DNA of 64,000 nt, from the NCBI RefSeq assembly GCF_017873185.1, contig NZ_JAGGJX010000007.1:62001-126000 (forward strand), in the 5' to 3' direction. The position numbers were made by a program, and so were the translations under genes. The notes beneath the pieces were generated by a model. It saw only the letters and a program-made list of their open reading frames with translations. It was not told the DNA's origin and ran no database searches. Numbering within the stretch: position 1 is the first letter of the stretch; every line of letters starts with the position of its first letter. Below are positions 52,337-60,600 of this stretch, piece by piece. This DNA comes from Metaclostridioides mangenotii (GTDB taxonomy: Bacteria > Bacillota > Clostridia > Peptostreptococcales > Peptostreptococcaceae).

Positions 52337-53503
52337 TTAGATTCGAGGTCCACAATGTTCAAATTCACATACTTTTGCGAATGTATCTACTAATCTAGGC
52401 TCTATTGGAGTTCTTGATCCTAACACTACTATTTGCTCACTTATAAGTGCGCTTACTGTTTCTTCTAAGCAAAGAATTAAATCTATGTCGTTTGGTATTA
52501 TTAAATCGAAGAAGCATTCGCAGTGCTCATTTTCTTCGAATTTTAATATAGATTTTCCTATACAATCAACTGTTAGACGAGTGTTAAATTCTTGTCTCAG
52601 AAGTAAAGATCTTCCATCCGCTGGCAGGCAAAGAGGTGCTGAGAATGTATTAAAGTTAAATACTACAAAAGGTACTCTTCTCTTACATCCACACTCTTTT
52701 ACTGCTGGGAATGCAAGTGCTGTAAATGTAGTGCATCCACATTTACCTTTTAGTTCTAATACTAAATCACGAACTTTAACATTTAATCCTCTTTCTTTAA
52801 AAGCTACTGAATTCCCTAATCCTCTTCTGCAGCATTCACGTTTGAATTCTCCACAAACTGCATATTCAAATGATGATTCGCAATTTCTGTGAGACCTTGT
52901 ATCAAGTGGCTCTACTTCGAAATCTTCTAGTGTAATACAACCTGGATTTATTTCTATCTCTCTGAAATTTACACATATTTTTTCAATAGTTACGTTTACT
53001 GGTCCGCCTTGAGGGACTGGTCCATTTACTTCTATAACTTCTGTTTCAAAGAATAATGGTTCTCCATCAGGTCCTGAACCATCTGTAAAAGCTTGGAAAC
53101 GCATAGTATCAAAAACTCTATTAGTTTCTATAGCTATAGGAACAGTGTTTGCTGGTGAGAAATTCTTTGGAGTTATAGGATGACAGCATTCTGGCCCACA
53201 TTTATTTGGAAAGCAGTCTTCTGACTCTATTTCACAAGGTTCACATTCACATTTGTGGTGATTGTGGCAAGGATCACAGTCACAATCGTTGTGGTGATTG
53301 TGTTTATGGCAAGGATCGCAGTCACAATCATTGTGGCATTTCTCTTCTTTTTCACATTCACAGTGATCATGTTTTTTATTTTTGAAGCCTCTTTCCATAT
53401 CTTCTTCAGCAAATGAATTTTCAAAAATTTCATCTATATCATTGTTATTTGAAACGGAACTATTATTACCCATCTTTCTTCTATTTCTTTTTATATCTTG
53501 CAT
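52337..53503 (-). CDS. cdeC: Cysteine-rich exosporium morphogenetic protein, CdeC-like
   Basis: 388 residues. The start is hydrophilic. Residues about 46-105 are a Cys/His/Asp-rich region with repeated DCDCDPCH. The rest has paired cysteines throughout. Segments such as NRVFDTMRFQAFTDGSGP, GEPLFFETEVIEV, CIGKSILKFE and PNDIDLILCLEETVS match what I remember of C. difficile CdeC, which self-assembles and organises exosporium and coat. A sporulation-type -10 (CATATTAT) with AC 17 bases upstream lies near 53565-53587, a possible sigma-K promoter. AAGGAGG precedes the ATG. Confidence 0.85.
   Translation of the reverse strand: MQDIKRNRRKMGNNSSVSNNNDIDEIFENSFAEEDMERGFKNKKHDHCECEKEEKCHNDCDCDPCHKHNHHNDCDCDPCHNHHKCECEPCEIESEDCFPNKCGPECCHPITPKNFSPANTVPIAIETNRVFDTMRFQAFTDGSGPDGEPLFFETEVIEVNGPVPQGGPVNVTIEKICVNFREIEINPGCITLEDFEVEPLDTRSHRNCESSFEYAVCGEFKRECCRRGLGNSVAFKERGLNVKVRDLVLELKGKCGCTTFTALAFPAVKECGCKRRVPFVVFNFNTFSAPLCLPADGRSLLLRQEFNTRLTVDCIGKSILKFEENEHCECFFDLIIPNDIDLILCLEETVSALISEQIVVLGSRTPIEPRLVDTFAKVCEFEHCGPRI
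53255..53332. repeat. Imperfect direct repeat in cdeC
   Basis: Two adjacent units, 53255-53290 and 53291-53332, differ by a 6-base insertion and a few substitutions. Each encodes the Cys/His-rich DCDCDPCH block. Such repeats expand and contract easily and set the number of metal/disulfide motifs. Confidence 0.8.
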
Positions 53504-53644
53504 TTGTCGTGCCTCCTTAAGTGAATTCTATAAAGTGACTTGGCTTTTTCAGCCTAATTAATAATATGCACTTAGAATTACATTTGTTACAGAGACCTTA
53601 AACATTGTTTTAATATAATAAGTATTAAAATATAACATTATTCT

Positions 53645-53880
53645 AAAAAAAGATTGTCGCTATAAATATATAGCGACAATCTTTTTCCCCAAAACACCGG
53701 TGGCCCGTTAAATTCACGCCCTAGAGTCATCTAGGTGGGTGACATACTGATAATGTTTTAACGTCCAAGTAAAATTTCTCGGCCTGTTATATAAGTTATC
53801 AGACATTGTCTCCCGAATAAAAATTGTAGGTTGAATTTAAGAGAGCCTTATCGTATGTCTCAGGATATCTTAATAACATT
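53645..53880 (-). ncRNA. Structured noncoding RNA with pseudoknot, class uncertain
   Basis: No ORF. A TATAAT (about 53881-53886, minus strand) precedes a roughly 235-base GC-richer stretch ending in an 18-bp perfect terminator stem (53647-53664 with 53669-53686) and seven T. Helices seen: GACATAC-ATAA with TTAT-GTATGTC; TTAAATTCA with TGAATTTAA, which crosses the first and makes a pseudoknot; CCTAGA/TCTAGG; GTCTG/CAGGC. It could be a raiA-type RNA, a 6S-like RNA or a new class; I cannot decide by eye. Confidence 0.7.
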
Positions 53881-54011
53881 ATATAATAAAACAAAATTTA
53901 ATAAAAGTCTTTTATCAAATTGGCCAATAGGTTATAATTAAACTATATAATTAATTTGTCTTACTGCTATGTAAGCACAGTACTTTCATCCTAGAATTCA
54001 ATCTATTTCTC

Positions 54012-54878
54012 TTAATCATCGTAGTCGAACTCATCATCCTCGTATTCAAAATTATCATCTTCAAACTCGAATCCATCATCTGCAAAATTATTAGAAAAAG
54101 TATTGTCATCTCCTTCATAATCATCGTCATCATCGATGTAGAATTCTTCGTCCTCGTAATTTTCGTATTCATTGGCTTCATATATATCACTTTCTATACT
54201 GCCTCTTTTATAATCTCTTTTTTTAGTGTTTTTTTGAGTCTCTGCAGAATCAGTTCGCAATAAATTCCCCAACATTTTCAAGTTATTCATACTTCCTAAA
54301 TTACCAAAATCTGCAAGTGAGCTCAAACTAAATCCACCCTCTCCAAAATCATCTGGTAAAAATAACTCTGCAAATACATCTATTTTCTTTTTCATATCTA
54401 AAGCCTTTTTGACTGAACCTTTTTTCTTTTGAGGGAATACTTCTAAAATTTCCTTAATCATCATATTCTTCTTATCTTCATCTTCCATATTTCTGAAAAA
54501 ATCTGATTCAGAGTCCATATCTATGGATTCAATATTGTTAAGTTTCTTTATTCCACTTACTAAATCTAATATACTTTCGATTTTTATAAGTATTTTTCTC
54601 TCATCTTTTGACATATACTTCTTAGTTCTAGTTATAAGCTCCATTCCCATTTCTAAATCTTCATCGCTTAGCTCCATGAGTTTCAAACTTTTATTGATAT
54701 CATTTGCATTAAATTTAAAATTATTCTTTCCAACATTAGGCATATTTTTGCCCCTCTCTTTTTTACCATTTTTTGCTTGTAGGCCCACAGCACTTTTTAA
54801 TTTATCTTTATAATTAGATAGAGATATATCTCCGTTGCTAAGAAAAAGAATCCCTATTAATAACAGTAAATTATTCAA
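54012..54878 (-). CDS. Hypothetical protein with acidic C-terminal tail
   Basis: 288 residues from TTG 54878 (AAGGGGGC upstream). A short hydrophobic N-terminus, a helical middle with basic patches, and a last quarter dominated by Asp/Glu with Tyr/Phe (YENYEDEEFYIDDDDDYEG style). No known domain. It lies between the spore-coat gene cdeC and ccpA and is divergent from a basic-tailed protein, so a spore-layer role is plausible but unproven. Confidence 0.78.
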   Translation of the reverse strand: MNNLLLLIGILFLSNGDISLSNYKDKLKSAVGLQAKNGKKERGKNMPNVGKNNFKFNANDINKSLKLMELSDEDLEMGMELITRTKKYMSKDERKILIKIESILDLVSGIKKLNNIESIDMDSESDFFRNMEDEDKKNMMIKEILEVFPQKKKGSVKKALDMKKKIDVFAELFLPDDFGEGGFSLSSLADFGNLGSMNNLKMLGNLLRTDSAETQKNTKKRDYKRGSIESDIYEANEYENYEDEEFYIDDDDDYEGDDNTFSNNFADDGFEFEDDNFEYEDDEFDYDD

Positions 54879-55080
54879 ACCAATGCCCCCTTGTGAATAA
54901 CCCTTATTTTAAATTATGATTTTTTCGTTTTAATGTTCCTTTTTTATCTCCGCCTGCATATATATTATTTATAGGTAATTTTATTTATATTAAAACATCA
55001 ACTGTCTCTCACTAAATATTATTTCTATATATAAATAATATGAGTCAAATCCAATATATATTTATGAAAGGGGTTTTTTT

Positions 55081-55470
55081 ATGAAAAAATTAGATAAAAG
55101 CTCTCTAGAAAAAATGGCCAAAGAAAAGAATATAGATAAAGGTAAAATAGAGAAAATGGCCAACGACTATAAAGACAAATCTGAAGATGAGCTTATGAGT
55201 GAACTCGTTAAGGTCGGAAAAGGTCTTGAAGGTAAAGAAGAAGTCGTTTCTAAATTCAAGGCATTTTTAGATGAGGAACAACAGAATAAATTAGATACTA
55301 TAATGCAGAAGATATCTGCCTCTGAAGCTTCCCAAAAAACTAAGAAAGCAAAACCTGAAAGAAGGAAAACTACTTCTAGCTCTAAAAGTTCATCAAGTCC
55401 AAATTCGAAAACAAGCTCAGGTAAATCGAAGGGACTTCTAGGAAAAATGAAAAAAAGCTCTCCTAAATAA
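55081..55470 (+). CDS. Hypothetical protein with basic Ser/Lys tail
   Basis: 129 residues. The N-terminal 85 are helical (SSLEKMAKEKNIDKGKIEKM, FLDEEQQNKLDTIMQKI). The last 40 are Lys/Ser-rich (SKSSSSPNSKTSSGKSKG), like flexible nucleic-acid or polyanion-binding tails. No family recognised. AAAGGGG precedes the ATG. Transcribed away from the acidic-tailed protein across a 200-bp gap, and it ends in a large hairpin. Confidence 0.8.
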   Translation: MKKLDKSSLEKMAKEKNIDKGKIEKMANDYKDKSEDELMSELVKVGKGLEGKEEVVSKFKAFLDEEQQNKLDTIMQKISASEASQKTKKAKPERRKTTSSSKSSSSPNSKTSSGKSKGLLGKMKKSSPK

Positions 55471-55474
55471 AACT

Positions 55475-55560
55475 AAAAAGAGTTATACCAAAAACTATTT
55501 AAACAATAATCCCTCTGTAAAGGATATTAATAAATAGAGTTATTGGTATAACTCTTTTTT
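55475..55560. terminator. Extended hairpin between convergent genes
   Basis: AAAAAGAGTTATACCAA (55475-55491) pairs with TTGGTATAACTCTTTTT (55543-55559), and the interior continues with CTATTTA/TAAATAG and ATCC/GGAT. A near-continuous 85-base stem-loop serving as terminator for both sides. Confidence 0.9.
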
Positions 55561-55570
55561 TACATTTTTA

Positions 55571-56584
55571 TTATTTTCTTGTTAATACACTTTCTCTGTC
55601 TACTATTCTATAAGGTAATTCTACTTTTTTATTCTCTATTTCTTCCTTATTTATAAGTTTTATTACCATTCTCATAGCTACTGCTCCCATATCGTACAGT
55701 GGTTGAGAAACTGTTGTAAGTTTTGGTCTGTATATCTTTGCTATTTTAACATCGTTAAACCCTGCTACAGATATATCCTCTGGTACTCTATACCCTGAAT
55801 CACATATGGCATTTAAAGCTCCTATAGCTGCCTCGTCTCCCGTTACAAATGCTGCATGAGGTATTATTCCATCATCGAGTAACTCTTTCATACTATTGTA
55901 ACCACTTTCATAATCTGTCTCTCCGTATTTAATTAAGGACTTGTCCAGCTGTATATCGTGCTTTTCTAACGCAGCCTCATATCCTGACAGTCTTTCCATC
56001 TCTAAGATAGTGTCTTCTTTACTTGTCATAATAAACGCAATTTTGCTGTGACCTTTATTTATAAGGTGCTCTGTCATATCAAATGTAGCTTTTTTATTAC
56101 TAGTACTTACTGTGTATATATCGTAATCTCTTGCAGTTTTACTGATGTATGTTGCAGGTATGCCGCTATTTTGTATGAAATTGACGTGCTCTTCACCGAT
56201 TACCCAAGAAATAAGAACTATCCCTTCAACTTGCTTTGCTCTAAGTAAATTTATGCTTTTTAATTCCTGCTCTTTATCCGAATATGTATTGGATAAAAGT
56301 ATATCGAAGTCGTACATTCTGGCAATCTCTTCTATTCCGTTTAGTATTTCGTTTACAAAAGTATCCGATACCTCTGGTACAATTACTCCAATAAGCTGGC
56401 TCTTCTTAGTAACCAAACTTCTAGCTAGTGGATTTGGTATATATCCAGTCTCCTTTATTACCTCTAAAACTCTTTGTTTTATCTCATCTGTAACTGGCTT
56501 TGAATCATTTATTACTCTTGAAACTGTCGAAATGGATACTCCAGCCTGTTTTGCTACATCTTTGATTGTAACTGTTTTTTTCAT
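55571..56584 (-). CDS. ccpA: LacI-family regulator, catabolite control protein CcpA
   Basis: 337 residues. The helix-turn-helix TIKDVAKQAGVSISTVSRVIN starts at residue 5, followed by the hinge (NPLARSLVTKK) and a sugar-binding-type core. Length, hinge and core (ELKSINLLRAKQVEGIVLIS, FVTGDEAAIGALNA) fit CcpA. From memory C. difficile ccpA lies near cdeC in the same way. It represses or activates carbon genes through cre sites. GGAGGAG precedes the ATG. Confidence 0.82.
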   Translation of the reverse strand: MKKTVTIKDVAKQAGVSISTVSRVINDSKPVTDEIKQRVLEVIKETGYIPNPLARSLVTKKSQLIGVIVPEVSDTFVNEILNGIEEIARMYDFDILLSNTYSDKEQELKSINLLRAKQVEGIVLISWVIGEEHVNFIQNSGIPATYISKTARDYDIYTVSTSNKKATFDMTEHLINKGHSKIAFIMTSKEDTILEMERLSGYEAALEKHDIQLDKSLIKYGETDYESGYNSMKELLDDGIIPHAAFVTGDEAAIGALNAICDSGYRVPEDISVAGFNDVKIAKIYRPKLTTVSQPLYDMGAVAMRMVIKLINKEEIENKKVELPYRIVDRESVLTRK

Positions 56585-56723
56585 AAAAACTCTCCTCCTT
56601 TGTTCGTAGGTTATCTATTTAGAATTAATATACTGATCTATTGAGTAATATAAAAAGTCCATAATATGATAATAAAAATCACTTGATGTCAATATTATAC
56701 CATTGCTTCATAATTCTATCCAT

Positions 56724-56766
56724 TAAAAAAGTTGCCTAGAGTAGAAATAATTCTCTTTAGGCAACT
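56724..56766 (-). terminator. Terminator of the small Cys-rich gene cluster
   Basis: AGTTGCCTA (56730-56738) pairs with TAGGCAACT (56758-56766), followed on the minus strand by six T. It lies 24 bases past the last small gene. Confidence 0.88.
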
Positions 56767-56789
56767 CTTTATTAAATAAATACTATTTT

Positions 56790-56990
56790 CTAGCAGCCAC
56801 AACCAGATTCTTCACCAAAGAATCCTGAGCATGAGCAAGCTATTAACAATAATATCAAGAATGGAATCCAATCGCAAATTTCTATTTCACTCCAGCACTC
56901 TTGGAAAGCTAAGAATATGAAGAATAATATTATTATCCACCATGAATCTCCACCGCAACATCCTTCACCACCAAAAAATCTATCAAGCAT
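56790..56990 (-). CDS. Small Cys/Trp-rich membrane protein 1
   Basis: 66 residues: MLDRFFGGEGCCGG, a membrane stretch with WWIIILFFIFLAF, a short acidic loop (ECWSEIEICDW), a second membrane stretch and a Cys-rich end (CSCSGFFGEESGCGC). Clearly a paralogue of the gene just upstream. From memory C. difficile has similar small Cys-rich spore proteins next to ccpA. Good SD (GGAGGA). Confidence 0.82.
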   Translation of the reverse strand: MLDRFFGGEGCCGGDSWWIIILFFIFLAFQECWSEIEICDWIPFLILLLIACSCSGFFGEESGCGC

Positions 56991-57039
56991 AATTAAGTCC
57001 TCCTACATAATATTTATAAAGTTTAAAGTAATTTAAAAA

Positions 57040-57216
57040 CTAGAAACAATCTCCACAAGAACATAAAATTAATAATATTATTAGGAATGGTATCCAATCC
57101 ATAATTTCAATTTCTCTCCATCCTTCACCAAAACAAAGGAATAAGAAGAATAATACTATTATCCACCAACAACCTCCACCAAAACAACCTTCTTCGCCAA
57201 AGAATCTATCTAACAT
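57040..57216 (-). CDS. Small Cys/Trp-rich membrane protein 2
   Basis: 58 residues starting MLDRFFGEEGCFGGG, with GGAGGTAAC before the ATG at 57216. Same layout as its neighbour: Gly/Cys head, Trp-Trp membrane segment, GWREIEIMDWIPF loop, second membrane segment, Cys-rich end (CSCGDCF). It is a real gene despite its size, because the neighbour is a close paralogue and both have strong ribosome sites. Confidence 0.82.
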   Translation of the reverse strand: MLDRFFGEEGCFGGGCWWIIVLFFLFLCFGEGWREIEIMDWIPFLIILLILCSCGDCF

Positions 57217-57309
57217 ATAAGTTACCTCCTGTTGATATTTTATTGAGCTTTTTGCTCCTGCTATATACTATGCAACTCTTATAAATTGTGCTAATATTTT
57301 TTTTAAATT

Positions 57310-57522
57310 TTAACAACATCCATCATCAAAATTAAACAGCAGTAAAACTATTAAAATAACCCATATCCAAATACTGTCATCGCACAATATGTCTTCTAAT
57401 ATATCAGTGCACAATACTAGAAATATCAAAACTATTATTATTAGCATTTTGCCATCTAAGAATCCGCCGTCACAACCGCAAGATCCAAAAAAACGTGACA
57501 TATTCTCTTCTAATTTTGTCAT
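57310..57522 (-). CDS. Small Cys-rich membrane protein 3
   Basis: 70 residues. More distant from the other two: MTKLEENMSRFFGSCGCDGG, then two hydrophobic segments around an acidic loop with cysteines (DILEDILCDDSIW) and a C-terminal DDGCC. AAGGAGG precedes the ATG. Forms a three-gene minus-strand run with the two paralogues. Confidence 0.8.
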   Translation of the reverse strand: MTKLEENMSRFFGSCGCDGGFLDGKMLIIIVLIFLVLCTDILEDILCDDSIWIWVILIVLLLFNFDDGCC

Positions 57523-57565
57523 AATAATCCTCCTTGAATATTAAGAGATTAATAATCCCTTTGCT

Positions 57566-57994
57566 TTAAATATATGACTTAGTGGACAAATAAGTTACTT
57601 TGGCTATATTGTTTTTAATAAGCTTATCTAGTTCTTTATTACTTAGGCGATTGTATTTATTTACAACTTTCAAGTCTTCACTTTTTTCACTAGATATTGC
57701 CTCAATTAAACTCTCAACAGATTTTATTTTATATTTTTTATAATCCTTCATAAGAAAAGATACATTTTTATTTTCTAAGTCGTTTTCTATATCCATCAAC
57801 CTGGATATATACTCATCCTTTTTATCTAATACGCTCTCTTTCTTTGTCACTAAATCGTCTAAAATCTCGTTTGTTTCTATTAGTTGCTTTGAAATTACAC
57901 GCATGTCCAAATTGATAGTGTTATAGTACAGATTAATCATCATAACAATAAATACACAAATAGATGAAGTTAATACTAAAATATACTTCTTCAT
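57566..57994 (-). CDS. Hypothetical membrane-anchored coiled-coil protein
   Basis: 142 residues from ATG 57994 (MKKYILVL) with GGAGGAG upstream. One N-terminal membrane helix, then a long helical region rich in Lys/Glu/Asp (about 35-120), mostly extracytoplasmic. No family recognised. First gene of the minus-strand run leading to the small Cys-rich genes, 43 bases away, so it may be co-expressed with them. Confidence 0.75.
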   Translation of the reverse strand: MKKYILVLTSSICVFIVMMINLYYNTINLDMRVISKQLIETNEILDDLVTKKESVLDKKDEYISRLMDIENDLENKNVSFLMKDYKKYKIKSVESLIEAISSEKSEDLKVVNKYNRLSNKELDKLIKNNIAKVTYLSTKSYI

Positions 57995-58160
57995 AAACTC
58001 CTCCTTAGTTAAAAATATTCTCAATAAATTCTATTCAAAGAGTATACAATAAATACATTTCGAATAATTATTTATACTTTTTACCATTTAATATTGAAAA
58101 TTTTCCTATATTATATTAAACTACTATATAAATTAATTAAACTGCTTTAGGAGGCTTAAT

Positions 58161-58388
58161 ATGTTTGAAAGAATTAAAGAAATAATTGCAGACCAATTAG
58201 GGCTAGATGATACAGAAGAAATAACTACAACTACATCTTTAGTAGACGATTTAGAGGCTGATTCACTAGATGCTGTTGAAATAGTAATGGCACTTGAGGA
58301 TGAGTTTGATATAGAGATTCCTGATGAAGAAGCTGAACAATTTAAAAATATCGGTGATATCTGTAAATATATCGAAGAAAATAATTAG
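58161..58388 (+). CDS. acpP: Acyl carrier protein
   Basis: 75-residue acidic four-helix protein. The phosphopantetheine site is the Ser of [18 protein letters not shown]. It carries acyl chains in fatty acid synthesis. No fab genes are adjacent, so it may be an extra or displaced ACP. AGGAGG precedes the ATG. Confidence 0.95.
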   Translation: MFERIKEIIADQLGLDDTEEITTTTSLVDDLEADSLDAVEIVMALEDEFDIEIPDEEAEQFKNIGDICKYIEENN

Positions 58389-58398
58389 AATAAAAAAT

Positions 58399-58449
58399 AA
58401 AAGTAGCTATATAAATAGTGATAAATTCACATTTTATATAGCTACTTTT
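58399..58449. terminator. Terminator between convergent acpP and ndpA
   Basis: A 17-bp stem AAAAGTAGCTATATAAA with its complement (58399-58415 with 58433-58449) and a 17-base loop, 10 bases past the acpP stop. Confidence 0.88.
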
Positions 58450-58525
58450 CATATGCCTCAATTTAATTACTACTTCTTAAATTATAAAAATCTGAAAACT
58501 TACCTTCTCTTTCAAGCAATAATCC

Positions 58526-59530
58526 CTACTTTTCTTCATAAAAAGTTACATTTTTTATAACTATATCAAATGTCCCATTCTCATTTTTTCTCATGCTGTA
58601 CTTCATAGGGTCTTCAAAGTCTGTTAAATTTCCTTTGACATCAAATCCATTGTCAGTTTTTATACTTCTCTTTTTAAGCTTTTTCTCAACCCATTCCTTG
58701 TCGATACTAAAGTTATCTACTAATCCCTTTTCTTCCATAAGCTCTTTAAAGCTCTCTTTTTTATCTTCATCTTTTAATGAACTTTCCACAAATTCATTTA
58801 AATCTATACTCTGCTTTTCTTTCAATGTGTAATTTAGTATACTTCTAACATCTTCTGCCTCTTTGATATTTTCTCCAAGAGCATTTGTTATCCAGTTCTC
58901 TGTAGATTTCTTAAATACTTTTGTCTTGTATTTATCATCTTCTACTCTATCTGCATTTAAAAACTCTGCTATAAATTTAGTATCTGTCCCTTCTTTTTCA
59001 GAATCCTTATCTAAAAGTCTTAAATGGTACTCATCGTTAATCCCGCTAACACCTATAAAGGCACATTGCTTAGGTTTTTGAGTCTCTGTTATGCCTATTT
59101 CATTTGCTACCATTTGAATATTGAACTTGTCATCTATAAACTCAATTGAATGAGTGTAAAGTTTCTTGTAATCCAGCTTCAGTATAGCTATATTTTTCTC
59201 GTCTTTTATTGTGTACAGACATACTGCTAAATCGCATGATTCTAGTTCTGAATTTATCTTCATTATTTCAAACAAATACGAAGCTATCTCCTTAGAGTTA
59301 TCTAAAAATGTGTCTTCATTGTATATCATCTGCTCACAGCAATTTTTTATAACATTATCGTTGTAATCTTTAAATACGGCTTTCCTTACATCATCATCTT
59401 TACTAACTCTTTTTATCACTTTTTGAAAAAATCCATCTACCCCTTGATTTATCTTACCTTCAAAATCATTTAAAATTGGAACATCGCTATTTTTATCTAA
59501 TACGTGCACTATAAACTTATGAATTATCAC
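58526..59530 (-). CDS. Nucleoid-associated protein NdpA/YejK family
   Basis: 334 residues. Matches the 37-kDa nucleoid-associated family: IHKFIVHVLDKN start, the central LAVCLYTIKDEKNIAILKLDYKK, and KPKQCAFIGVSG. The family is abundant on the nucleoid in E. coli and also appears in Firmicutes with unknown function. GTG start with GGGGTGAT upstream. Confidence 0.85.
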   Translation of the reverse strand: MIIHKFIVHVLDKNSDVPILNDFEGKINQGVDGFFQKVIKRVSKDDDVRKAVFKDYNDNVIKNCCEQMIYNEDTFLDNSKEIASYLFEIMKINSELESCDLAVCLYTIKDEKNIAILKLDYKKLYTHSIEFIDDKFNIQMVANEIGITETQKPKQCAFIGVSGINDEYHLRLLDKDSEKEGTDTKFIAEFLNADRVEDDKYKTKVFKKSTENWITNALGENIKEAEDVRSILNYTLKEKQSIDLNEFVESSLKDEDKKESFKELMEEKGLVDNFSIDKEWVEKKLKKRSIKTDNGFDVKGNLTDFEDPMKYSMRKNENGTFDIVIKNVTFYEEK

Positions 59531-59566
59531 TCTATCACCCCAAATATTTAATTTATCTTTACTGTA

Positions 59567-60487
59567 TTATTTTAATTTGTCTATTAAATCTTTCATATCT
59601 TCTGGAATATTTGAATCAAACTTCAAAACTTCCCTAGTTCTCGGTTGCTCAAATTTCAAACTATAGGCATGTAGAGCTTGTCTAGTAATTAAAGATTCAT
59701 CCACATATCCGTATAGCTCATCTCCAATTATACCATGGCCTATATATTCCATATGAACTCTAATCTGATGTGTTCTGCCAGTAAAAAGTTCAACTTCTAG
59801 AACTGTTGCATCTTTTAGTCTCTCTAAAACCTTGTAGTGTGTAATCGCACGTTGTCCTCTATCATCAACTACCCTTTTTATAGAATCATCAGTAGATCTA
59901 TATATAGGAGCATCTATTACCCCTTTGTCATCTTTTAAAACTCCCTTTACAATTGTTATATACTTCTTTTCAACTTTGTCGTACTTCATATCATCTGAAA
60001 GTACATGGTGTGCATAAGCATTCTTTGCTATTATAACAAGGCCTGAAGTGTTCATATCCAATCTGTTTACAAATCTTATTTTTACATTTTCGCCCTTTTC
60101 ATCAATAAAATGTGTAACACCATTTGCAATAGTATTGTCTACATGACTCTTTGTAGGATGAACAACCATAAGAGGAGGTTTATCTACCATAATAATATCA
60201 AAATCATCGAAAAGTATATTTAATTTTAAATCTTGAGGCTCAAAGTTTGCCTTGTCTTCGTTTATTTTTACTTCTATCAAATCTCCACTTTTTAATTTGG
60301 TATTCAGTTTTTCAAACTCACCATTCACTAAAATACTCTTTTCTCTTTTCATCCTTGAAAGAGATCTCACCGAAAAATTTAATTTATCTAAAAGCACATC
60401 CTTGAGGATACTAGTATCTTCATTTCTATAAGACATAAGGTTGTACTTCTGTAATTCTTTATCGAACAACATAACCCCTACTTTCAT
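59567..60487 (-). CDS. RluA-family pseudouridine synthase
   Basis: 306 residues. An N-terminal S4-like domain (LSRMKREKSILVNGEFEKL), then the synthase domain with IIMVDKPPLMVVHPT, the catalytic motif RFVNRLDMNTSG (Asp) and LFTGRTHQIRVH. It modifies rRNA or tRNA uridines; the exact site is not predictable. The start is unsure: ATG 60487 lacks an SD, while TTG 60469 follows AGGGG. Confidence 0.92.
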   Translation of the reverse strand: MKVGVMLFDKELQKYNLMSYRNEDTSILKDVLLDKLNFSVRSLSRMKREKSILVNGEFEKLNTKLKSGDLIEVKINEDKANFEPQDLKLNILFDDFDIIMVDKPPLMVVHPTKSHVDNTIANGVTHFIDEKGENVKIRFVNRLDMNTSGLVIIAKNAYAHHVLSDDMKYDKVEKKYITIVKGVLKDDKGVIDAPIYRSTDDSIKRVVDDRGQRAITHYKVLERLKDATVLEVELFTGRTHQIRVHMEYIGHGIIGDELYGYVDESLITRQALHAYSLKFEQPRTREVLKFDSNIPEDMKDLIDKLK

Positions 60488-60600
60488 CTATTTTATTTCA
60501 TCGTAACATTATCTATTTTACACTAAATTAGGTCGAATAGATAATAATATTTTAAACAAGTTGTGTTATAATACAAGATAGAACATAGAGAGGTGAGTAT

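Noticed and set aside
53690-53880. Cobalamin, lysine or c-di-GMP riboswitch for the RNA beside cdeC
   Set aside because: None of the conserved core boxes I know for these classes can be placed, and the terminator is followed by no gene within riboswitch range on that strand before cdeC's own promoter.
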